In this document: positions 15,084 to 20,979 of the stretch, one piece after another | Numbering within the stretch: the stretch's first letter is position 1 | Layout of the letters: every line of letters begins with the position of its first letter | Assembly (NCBI GenBank): GCA_903970295.1 | Contig: CAJCHQ010000373.1 | Span: 1-20,979 of the forward strand | DNA from: Bryobacterales bacterium | GTDB lineage: Bacteria > Cyanobacteriota > Vampirovibrionia > Obscuribacterales > Obscuribacteraceae | DNA: 20,979 nucleotides | Direction of reading: 5' to 3' | The notes under the pieces: model-generated | Seen by the model: the letters and a program-made list of their open reading frames with translations, nothing else | What the model was told of the DNA's origin: nothing | Databases searched by the model: none | Made by a program: the position numbers and the translations under genes

Positions 15084-16991
15084 ATGCAAGACTGGATCGA
15101 CTTCAAGGAAGACTTCGTGCCCCGGTTCCGTCTCGTTGACGAGCTGGCGCGCACCGTCTTCCGGCGGATGGGGGGTGACCCTTATCCGCCCCATTACCGT
15201 TTCTCCAGCAATGTCGAAGTGGGATCGTCGGAAGCCTATGTCGGTTTCCCGGTCTTTCCCGGCACCTGGACCAATGGCAAGCACTTCGTGGAATGGATGC
15301 GCCAATATGACGAGGGCAAGGCAAACCCGGCATACGAGCTCATTCTGAATACGGATCCTGTTTACACCTATATGCGGGAAGAGAGCTCTATGGCTCTCAA
15401 CTGCTTGATCGCACCGCATGCCAACTGCGGTCACTCGCACTTCTTCAAGCACAATTACATGTTCAAGGAGACGGGTGCCGATACCATTCTCAAGCGCATG
15501 GCGACCTGGGCCGATCGGTTCTCCCAGCTGGCCAATGACCCCGAGTTTGGTATCGAGCGTCTCGAGTACACTTGCGATGCCGCCCTCGTCATCGAGGAGT
15601 ACTGCCGCGACAACCAGCGTAAAGTGCCGGACGAGCTTCTGCGCAAGCGGTTGCAATCCGAACTGCGCCGGATGCAGGAAGCGCGTGACAAGGACGCGGG
15701 CTCGTTCGATGCCCAGATCCTCGACAAGCGCATCGAGCTGCTCAAAGCTCGGCTGAAGCGCGATCCGATCAATCGGGTTCGCGACATCGGCGCCTTCATC
15801 CTCGATCCCAAGCAGAACCCCGGTCTCTCGGATCAGGAGCGGGAAATCATCACGATCGTCTTTGAAGTGGCCAAATATTTCCACCCGCAGGGCCGCACGA
15901 AGTTCATGAACGAGAGCTTCGCATCGTGGTGCCACAAGAAGATCCCCCAGGATCCCCAGTTCTGCTTGCCGCCCAATTGGTGGATGGAGCTGAACTTCAA
16001 GTTCTGGAATATGTTCGAAACCAACCCCACTGCCAAGTACGACAATCCGTACACGATCGGCGTCACTCTCCTCGAACAGCAAGAGGCGAAGTTCTGCCCG
16101 GTCAATGGCGAAATCGAAGTGCCGATGCCGATTTTCGAAAAGCTCGAGAATCCGAATTCGGAGATCAATCGCCGGCGGGCGATCGACACCGGCTTGAAGC
16201 AGGGTGCGCCAGATTATGTGCCGCACCCCGACAAGAGCCGGGAGATGCTCGATGAAGAGGGCAACGTTCTGCGCTTCACCGGCAAATGGCGTCTGGCTAA
16301 AATCCCTTACCAGGATTTCGGGCGCATCTTCCAGATCATCGCTGACTATCGCGACTTCACGTTCTTTCTCGAGTTTCTCAATCATGATTCGATTCAGGAA
16401 CTCAACGATAAGTCGCTGGCTTGGATCAAGGATCGATTCAGGCAGATCAACTCCAATCTGGCTGGCAACGGTTGGAATGCCGCGCTGCTCGCGCGACCGA
16501 TTCCTTCGACCCTGGACGGAAAGTTGCAGAAGGTGATGGAGTGGCGGCAGGCTCAGCAAATTGCCGAAGCTGCTCATAGCCAGACGGGCGCCCCTCGGTT
16601 CCCGGCTCTGGAGATCGAACTGAAGTGGATGACGGAAGTCTTGCTGCTGATCAAGGCTTACCAGGCCAACCGCAAGATCTGGCTCGAGATGCAGGTGGCG
16701 AAGCTGACCATCAGTCGCTCTCCAGACATCTCGGTAATCGACGGCGGTGTCGATTCGGCCAACGGCAGGACGCTGGTGCTCGAGCATCTCTTCGATCCCC
16801 TGACTGGCCCGTTGAAGCCATCATGGGCTCGGGAGTCGCTCAAGCTCTTGCCGCGCATCTGGAAGCAGGGTGGTGTGAGAATTCTCACCACTCAGACCGA
16901 GGTCGACGAAGATACAGGCGAAGTGACGAAAGCCTGGGGCTACAGGTACGAAGTCGACGCCAAAGGCAATTTGACCGAAGGCAAGACCTGA
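15084..16991 (+). CDS. spoVR: SpoVR family protein, unusually long
   Basis: The 635-residue protein is a SpoVR homologue; Bacillus SpoVR acts in spore cortex formation, but the family is widespread in non-sporulating bacteria beside PrkA and YhbH (E. coli YcgB). The family motif APHANCGHSHFFKHNY is at about 110-125 with H112, H117 and H119, and MNESFASWCHKKI matches the MNEGWATFWHYTI block. The end (GRTLVLEHLFDPLTGPLKP ... IWKQGGVRI) aligns with the YcgB C-terminus. Typical members are 470-510 residues; the extra length lies mainly in the second half, in the stretch rich in charged and polar residues after the FNFKFWN-like block and before the C-terminal block. The ATG has AAGGAG with 7-base spacing and follows yhbH closely. 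The 105-residue extra frame upstream of it belongs to the yhbH end in another frame. Confidence 0.92.
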   Translation: MQDWIDFKEDFVPRFRLVDELARTVFRRMGGDPYPPHYRFSSNVEVGSSEAYVGFPVFPGTWTNGKHFVEWMRQYDEGKANPAYELILNTDPVYTYMREESSMALNCLIAPHANCGHSHFFKHNYMFKETGADTILKRMATWADRFSQLANDPEFGIERLEYTCDAALVIEEYCRDNQRKVPDELLRKRLQSELRRMQEARDKDAGSFDAQILDKRIELLKARLKRDPINRVRDIGAFILDPKQNPGLSDQEREIITIVFEVAKYFHPQGRTKFMNESFASWCHKKIPQDPQFCLPPNWWMELNFKFWNMFETNPTAKYDNPYTIGVTLLEQQEAKFCPVNGEIEVPMPIFEKLENPNSEINRRRAIDTGLKQGAPDYVPHPDKSREMLDEEGNVLRFTGKWRLAKIPYQDFGRIFQIIADYRDFTFFLEFLNHDSIQELNDKSLAWIKDRFRQINSNLAGNGWNAALLARPIPSTLDGKLQKVMEWRQAQQIAEAAHSQTGAPRFPALEIELKWMTEVLLLIKAYQANRKIWLEMQVAKLTISRSPDISVIDGGVDSANGRTLVLEHLFDPLTGPLKPSWARESLKLLPRIWKQGGVRILTTQTEVDEDTGEVTKAWGYRYEVDAKGNLTEGKT

Positions 16992-17008
16992 GTGCTTGTG
17001 GGTTCGCT

Positions 17009-17047
17009 GAAGTGGTGCCGGTAAGCAGCTGCTGCCGGCACCACTTC
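17009..17047 (+). other. Perfect 13-bp hairpin between spoVR and the next gene
   Basis: GAAGTGGTGCCGG (17009-17021) is exactly complementary to CCGGCACCACTTC (17035-17047); the 13-base loop itself contains AGCAGCTGCT. Two more pairs (C-G, T-G) can extend the outside. The sequence after it is TTCGTCTCTCCCCC, with no T-run, so it is more likely an RNA-stability or processing element than a classical terminator. It sits 18 bases after the spoVR stop and 40 bases before the next start. Confidence 0.75.
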
Positions 17048-17086
17048 GGTTCGTCTCTCCCCCAATTCTCAAATGTGAGGTTCGTT

Positions 17087-17674
17087 ATGAAGACAGAATC
17101 GAAAAACGCCTGTGTCTTTCTCAGACAAGCGGCGACCGGTCTCGAGCCCCCGACGATCGGGCTCAAATCAGGCACGGTCATGGCGCGCGTCCAGCCGGGC
17201 AAGCTGTCCATCGAAGTGCATGCCACCTACCTGACCAGAGTTCAGGCCTTCCTCGACGGGCAAGAAGTGCTTAGCACCAAGGACTTGCTGCGCCCCGGCA
17301 GTCATACTCTCAAGGCAGACGCTCTGACGTTTTCGCCCAAACCGTCGGCAGCACCGGTGGTCAAGGACGATGAGCCGGGTGCACTCGATCATCTGGCCGA
17401 GCTCGGTCTGGAACCAGAAGGCCAGCCGATCAAGCACCTGACTCCCTACACCGGAGCGCCGGGCGGTATTCTCACGGTCAAGCTCGCCTACTTCGAAGAA
17501 GACCATGGCGCCCAGGTAACGCAGCATGAATTCGCTGCCGATGAAGTGCGCTACAAGCTTAACGCCGGCGAAGACTTCGACCTCGCCCTGGCGCACAACA
17601 TGCATCGCATCGTCCTCACCCAGGACGAGAACGCCAAGGATGCACCGCTCTGTGCCTGCTGCAAGTTGCACTGA
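17087..17674 (+). CDS. Uncharacterised protein following spoVR (195 residues)
   Basis: I do not recognise this protein. The ATG at 17087 follows GAGG with 6-base spacing; the frame is open far upstream into spoVR in another phase, which is a shadow. The product has 195 residues and no signal peptide or membrane segment. It looks beta-rich with a Pro/Ala linker around 84-98 (PKPSAAPVVKDDEPG), giving two parts: residues 1-83, with PGSHTLKADAL, and 99-195. The C-terminus is LCACCKLH, three cysteines (C189, C191, C192) in the last seven residues plus a terminal His, which could bind a metal, and C9 is near the N-terminus. Base composition matches the PrkA-SpoVR genes. Position directly after spoVR suggests it belongs to the cluster. 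Confidence 0.8.
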   Translation: MKTESKNACVFLRQAATGLEPPTIGLKSGTVMARVQPGKLSIEVHATYLTRVQAFLDGQEVLSTKDLLRPGSHTLKADALTFSPKPSAAPVVKDDEPGALDHLAELGLEPEGQPIKHLTPYTGAPGGILTVKLAYFEEDHGAQVTQHEFAADEVRYKLNAGEDFDLALAHNMHRIVLTQDENAKDAPLCACCKLH

Positions 17675-17691
17675 GCTGCCCTAATGCGGCT

Positions 17692-17736
17692 GGCTGGCAA
17701 GTTCGGTGATACCGAACTTGCTGGCTGGTCGTTCTT
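17692..17736 (+). terminator. Probable intrinsic terminator with flanking GCTGGCTGG repeats
   Basis: CAAGTTCGGT (17698-17707) and ACCGAACTTG (17711-17720) form a perfect 10-bp stem around GAT, extended outward by several further pairs, some of them wobbles, through GGCTGG and CTGGCT. GTTCTTTTTC follows, and T-rich sequence continues to 17764. It would end the transcript after the 195-residue gene. The same CTGGCTGG word occurs in the phosphoesterase leader. Confidence 0.75.
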
Positions 17737-17837
17737 TTTCCTGGCGTTTTTCTTGGATTTTTTTCGGGCTCATGTTAGTACCATCGGCAGTGCGATGGGC
17801 CGGCCCATTTACTTTAAGATGACGGCAGGAGAAGACC

Positions 17838-18488
17838 ATGCTAAGACGAGACATAACTCCACCAGGAGTTCCCGACCAGAAGGCTTTTGAAATCGGTTTG
17901 AATCTGATTCCGACGCCTGGCGAAATTGAATTCACTGTCAACAAAAATTACCTCAGCCTCGCCCTTTTTCTGTGGACGTGTTTGCGCAGCAAGTTGGATG
18001 AGGTTGGTTACGTGCCTTGTGGGACAACAAGCAATCCTCGCTACAAGGACGGTCTGCTCGAGCATGCCACGCTTGTTCTCTATAAATTGGGTTGGGATGC
18101 GCGCCAGGGACGACTGACTCAAGACAAGAAAAAGATTATCTTCCGCCTGATGCGCAATCTCACAGACGATGCCATGGTGCGATCAGGTGACCGCTGTTAC
18201 ATTCCCACACCGGAACAGCTAAAGCACATGCAGCTGCCTCACAACGAGAGTCTTCTCTTTGCCATCTGGGTATTTGTGCAGGCGATTCTGGAGGGACACA
18301 ACACAGTCCGCTTCGGCACAGTGCCTGGAGTTTTGATGACTGATAAAGTCAGAGAAAAGGCGATAAGCATAGTCTCTCATCGGGGCTGGCGAGTGCAGGA
18401 AGAAATCACTCATGTGAAGGGCAGAGAAGATAGTTTGTTGCGGATCGTACCCTCGGGTCGCATCGTCGCGCCTCGCCGCATTGTTTAG
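17838..18488 (+). CDS. Uncharacterised protein made of two copies of one module (216 residues)
   Basis: The product has no function I recognise. The ATG at 17838 has AGGAG with 6-base spacing. Comparing the protein with itself shows a 98-residue repeat: IPTP at 24-27 and 122-125; W46 and W144; GT at 62-63 and 160-161; D71 and D169; E75 and E173; A77 and A175; GW at 85-86 and 183-184. All offsets are exactly 98. Each unit thus covers about 65 residues: a hydrophobic helix with Trp, a GT turn, then a helix ending in GW. No signal peptide or clear membrane span is seen. A terminator-like hairpin precedes the gene, so it may have its own promoter, but it keeps the direction of the cluster and lies before the oxidase. 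Confidence 0.75.
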   Translation: MLRRDITPPGVPDQKAFEIGLNLIPTPGEIEFTVNKNYLSLALFLWTCLRSKLDEVGYVPCGTTSNPRYKDGLLEHATLVLYKLGWDARQGRLTQDKKKIIFRLMRNLTDDAMVRSGDRCYIPTPEQLKHMQLPHNESLLFAIWVFVQAILEGHNTVRFGTVPGVLMTDKVREKAISIVSHRGWRVQEEITHVKGREDSLLRIVPSGRIVAPRRIV

Positions 18489-18497
18489 GGAGGCTCC

Positions 18498-18581
18498 ATG
18501 TGCCTACTTCTGAGCAATGCGGCAGTCAATGAAAACGGCGACGCGGTATTACAAACCAGCGCCTGCCGTCTTCTTGGCTAA
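18498..18581 (+). CDS. Possible 27-residue peptide ORF
   Basis: An ATG at 18498 follows GGGAGG (18488-18493) overlapping the stop of the 216-residue gene, with a short 4-base spacing. The frame runs 27 codons (MCLLLSNAAV at its start) to TAA at 18579-18581. Two cysteines and no other feature are seen. The end overlaps the -35 box of the proposed oxidase promoter. It may be a chance frame beside a purine-rich stretch. Confidence 0.25.
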   Translation: MCLLLSNAAVNENGDAVLQTSACRLLG

Positions 18582-18602
18582 CTGGCATGCTTATGATATA
18601 AG
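18574..18602 (+). promoter_or_regulatory. Probable promoter of the FAD oxidoreductase gene
   Basis: TTGGCT (18574-18579) and TATAAG (18597-18602) are 17 bases apart, which fits a housekeeping sigma-70-type promoter. Initiation would fall near 18609, giving a 26-base leader to the ATG at 18635. A start at the later ATG (18737) would give a leader of about 128 bases. Confidence 0.5.
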
Positions 18603-18634
18603 GTAATAGAAACTATTGACGGAGCTGGCGCGAA

Positions 18635-19966
18635 ATGATGCGAGTTGCGCTAGAAAATGCCCTGGTACCAGTCCGACAGCGCGGGTATATTATGGTCGGA
18701 TCACTCGGCGACGGTTACGTAGGAAGCGCGCAGCCTATGACACTTTCTTTCTGGTTGGACAGCGACGAAGATCAAGTTAGCGAAGGACCAACCGAAAGTT
18801 GTGATGTTGTCATTATTGGTGGTGGCATCAATGGATGTGGCTGCGCTTATTATTTGTCGCAGCGCCCGGGGCTGAAAGTCGTGCTTGTGGAATCGCAGGC
18901 CCTGGGCTCAGGCTCGACCGGTCGCAACGGTGGTTTCGTTCTGCGCGGGATCGAACCTTATTACAGCATGGCAATCAAGCGCTTCGGGCGAGAAAATGCG
19001 CGCTATCTCTACGGCTTTGCCGAGGAAAATCAAATAGCGATTCAGGAATTCCAGACGCGCTTCGGCAACCATTTCGAGTATCAAAAGTGCGGGTCGTATG
19101 CGCTCGCCTCGTCGCTCGAGGAACTCGATGACTTGACCGAGTCAGCTACGCTCATGAAAGAAGATGGCTTCTCCTTTGGTTTACTCAAAACCGATCCGAT
19201 CGAACGTGACTTCTATGGTGCGCTCTTGAATGAAAGCGACGTCGGTCTCAATCCCGTCAAATTTGTGCGGGCGTTGGTCGCCCAGAGTCAGGCTGCTATT
19301 TACGAAAATGAAGCTGTGATCAGGCTGGCACCTGGTAGCGGTGGTGGCGTCGAAGTGCACACTTCCAGACGTGTTATTCTCGCGACTCGGGTTTTGATCA
19401 CGTCCAATGCCTACACGCCTTTATTCGAGCCATCTTTCAAAGACAAATTCAAAACCGGTCGCACGCAAATTTTGGTCACTTCACCTTTGAAGAAAGAAAT
19501 CCTCGATAAAGTGTGCTGCGCTAATTACGGCTGGGAATACTTTCGCCAATTGGCTGACAAAAGACTTTTGCTGGGCGGTTGCCGGCAATTGTTCATCGAT
19601 GAAATGGAGGAAGAAGAAACTGGTTATTTCGATGAAGTGACTAAGCCGGTGCAAACCGCATTAGAGCATTATCTGAAAGATCGTTTTCCGGAAATTCTCG
19701 GCGTGCCGATTGATTATCGCTGGTCGGGGATTTTGAGTTCGACCGCAGATGGACTACCTCTGGTGGGCGAACTCAAACATTTGCCGGGCACCTTCGCGGC
19801 CATTGCTTTTAATGGGCACGTGCTCGATTACGGCCTGCGTATGTCTAAGTTTCTGATCGAAGTGGCGTTCGATGGAAAATCGCCCGGCATATTCGCTCTC
19901 GATCGCAAGCAGGCAATACCTGACAGCAAAGTGCATGAAGCTCTACCCGTTGCGAAGCGGGCTTAG
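18635..19966 (+). CDS. FAD-dependent oxidoreductase, DAO family (amine/amino-acid oxidase-like)
   Basis: The protein of 443 residues belongs to the DAO flavoprotein family (PF01266, COG0665), which oxidises the C-N bond of amino acids or amines (glycine, sarcosine, gamma-glutamylputrescine). The dinucleotide-binding motif is GGGING at 62-67 within CDVVIIGGGING, and the family block GSGSTGRNGGF follows. Near the C-terminus, YRWSGILSSTADGLPLVGE and FNGHVLDYGLRMSK are FAD/active-site blocks. Start choice is uncertain: the ATG at 18635 has GGAG at 10 bases, but many relatives begin just before an xWLD segment, here MTLSFWLD, with its ATG at 18737. The 34 extra residues have no family match. The end lies 2 bases from the end of the convergent gene. 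Substrate unknown. Confidence 0.88.
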   Translation: MMRVALENALVPVRQRGYIMVGSLGDGYVGSAQPMTLSFWLDSDEDQVSEGPTESCDVVIIGGGINGCGCAYYLSQRPGLKVVLVESQALGSGSTGRNGGFVLRGIEPYYSMAIKRFGRENARYLYGFAEENQIAIQEFQTRFGNHFEYQKCGSYALASSLEELDDLTESATLMKEDGFSFGLLKTDPIERDFYGALLNESDVGLNPVKFVRALVAQSQAAIYENEAVIRLAPGSGGGVEVHTSRRVILATRVLITSNAYTPLFEPSFKDKFKTGRTQILVTSPLKKEILDKVCCANYGWEYFRQLADKRLLLGGCRQLFIDEMEEEETGYFDEVTKPVQTALEHYLKDRFPEILGVPIDYRWSGILSSTADGLPLVGELKHLPGTFAAIAFNGHVLDYGLRMSKFLIEVAFDGKSPGIFALDRKQAIPDSKVHEALPVAKRA

Positions 19967-19968
19967 GT

Positions 19969-20979
19969 CTATTGTTCGGGCACGCCCTGGTTAGGAATGA
20001 CACGGCTCTGAATGTTGAGTTTGATCGTGTCATTCGAAGAAACGCCACCAACTTTAACGACAATCGGTACATTCCATTGGGGGAAATACATTTCCGGAAC
20101 TGTGCAGCTGAGGCTGTTTGCCGATGCCGATGTGACTGCGGCAGGGACGCCACCAAGCGTGACAGTATTGTCGGAAGCGGTCGTGGAGAAGCCCTTGCCA
20201 CTGACGGTGAAAGCTTGTCCAGGCGGCGCTGAAATCAAATCGACGCCGGTCACCTCCGGGGCTCCTTTAATGACGAATTCAAAGGGCTTGCTGGGATAAC
20301 CGCCTACGCTGACTACGATTTGTGTCTTTCCGGAATCCAAACCCTCCGGCAAAGTCACATTGATTTCTTTATTCGAAGCACTGTTGATCGTTGCGTATTT
20401 GCTGCCGACTTTGACGAGATCGCCACCAGCCGATTTGGCAAAGTGACGTCCGGAAATTGTCACTTTCTCATTTGAAGCTCCGGTGCCAGGTTTAACTGCC
20501 GTGATCACCGCTTTGGGCGTGGTCAGTTTCCAGGGCAATGTGGCTCCTGGGGCGCCGTAACCACGAATAGTCAATTTGTTATCTCCGACCGCCAGGGCCC
20601 CCTGCATTTGCATCGTGAGAACATCAGATTTCCAGTCTTTTTCAGTGGCCAATTTGCTGCCGTTGAGAAGCATAATGATGCCTTGATAGCCTTTATTGGT
20701 CACAAGCATACTGAGCGGTATGAGATCCTGCCCCGGTTTCAGAGTGATCACATCGTCGAATGTCTGCCAGGCCTTGGCCGTTGATTTGACTTGAGTCGAT
20801 TCTTGCAGAGTGTTGAATTCTTCTTTTCGCTTGGTCGTGGTCGTTGTTGTCGTGGTAGCGGCCGGCTGCCCGGCGGCAGGAGCCGGCGGTTGCTTGCCGG
20901 CGGGGGCAGTGGGAGCGGCAATCGCGGTCTTTGTCGTTGTCCTGACCTGGGTGACGCCGTTCTTGCCGTAGGTTTGCAC
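19969..20979 (-). CDS. IPT/TIG-repeat protein, N-terminus beyond the window
   Basis: The 336 codons seen are open to the right edge, so the N-terminus, probably with a signal peptide, lies beyond 20979; the GTG at the edge is not a trustworthy start. From the edge, residues 1-50 are a Pro/Ala/Thr-rich linker with a run of eight Thr (42-49). Residues 55-152 form an unassigned beta-rich domain. Residues 155-237 and 240-324 are two IPT/TIG immunoglobulin-like domains, recognisable by their ITAVKPGTGASNEKVTISGRHF and GVDLISAPPGQAFTVSGKGF cores. Such proteins are usually secreted or surface-bound and mediate binding. It is convergent with the oxidase, two bases apart. The Thr-rich linker fits an extracellular stalk. 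Confidence 0.88.
   Translation of the reverse strand: MQTYGKNGVTQVRTTTKTAIAAPTAPAGKQPPAPAAGQPAATTTTTTTTKRKEEFNTLQESTQVKSTAKAWQTFDDVITLKPGQDLIPLSMLVTNKGYQGIIMLLNGSKLATEKDWKSDVLTMQMQGALAVGDNKLTIRGYGAPGATLPWKLTTPKAVITAVKPGTGASNEKVTISGRHFAKSAGGDLVKVGSKYATINSASNKEINVTLPEGLDSGKTQIVVSVGGYPSKPFEFVIKGAPEVTGVDLISAPPGQAFTVSGKGFSTTASDNTVTLGGVPAAVTSASANSLSCTVPEMYFPQWNVPIVVKVGGVSSNDTIKLNIQSRVIPNQGVPEQ

Noticed and set aside
35..20979. CRISPR arrays, tRNA or rRNA genes, insertion sequences
   Set aside because: No regularly spaced repeats, no cloverleaf-like sequence with a CCA end and no transposase-like protein was seen in reading; short tRNA-like folds could be missed without a covariance search.

Overview
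The window comes from an uncultured-looking, moderately GC-rich bacterium. Every protein was read with the standard code, most genes have AGGAG-type ribosome binding sites, and prfB carries the classical programmed frameshift. I cannot fix the phylum from sequence alone. The mix of a PrkA/YhbH/SpoVR cluster, secreted IPT/TIG proteins and a GH144-like glycosidase would fit several environmental lineages, for example Vampirovibrionia/Obscuribacterales-type bacteria, but that is a guess. The first 34 bases are an Illumina sequencing adapter, so the left edge is a contig end and not biology.

Layout. 35-1112 holds no convincing gene. 1113-2226 (-) is prfB (release factor 2) with an in-frame TGA and +1 frameshift site, preceded by a TATAAT -10 box. 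2331-2609 (-) is a small secreted protein. 2836-3570 (-) is a solitary AbiEi/DUF6088-type antitoxin-like regulator with a perfect 12-bp inverted repeat just upstream of its ribosome binding site. 4103-5536 (+) is a phosphoesterase of the phospholipase C/acid phosphatase family. 5729-7150 (+) is a glucoamylase/GH144-like glycosidase closed by a strong intrinsic terminator. 7359-8078 (-) is a secreted two-domain protein of unknown function.

The centre of interest is 8891-18581 (+). A 45-codon ORF with an excellent ribosome binding site leads into two adjacent but very different PrkA-type AAA+ proteins. These are followed by a strong intrinsic terminator inside the cluster, then a YhbH/YeaH (DUF444) VWA-like protein and an unusually long SpoVR. 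After a 13-bp hairpin comes an unrecognised 195-residue protein, then a terminator-like hairpin, an unrecognised 216-residue protein built from two copies of one module with a 98-residue period, and possibly a 27-codon ORF. PrkA, YhbH and SpoVR form a known stress/starvation-associated set (E. coli yeaG-yeaH-ycgB; Bacillus prkA-yhbH-spoVR). The doubling of PrkA with complementary departures in the Walker motifs, and the two extra genes, are the parts most likely to be new.

The right end has an FAD-dependent amine/amino-acid oxidase-like gene (18635-19966, +). It runs convergently, with only 2 bp between, into a partial IPT/TIG-repeat protein (19969-20979, -) that continues past the window.
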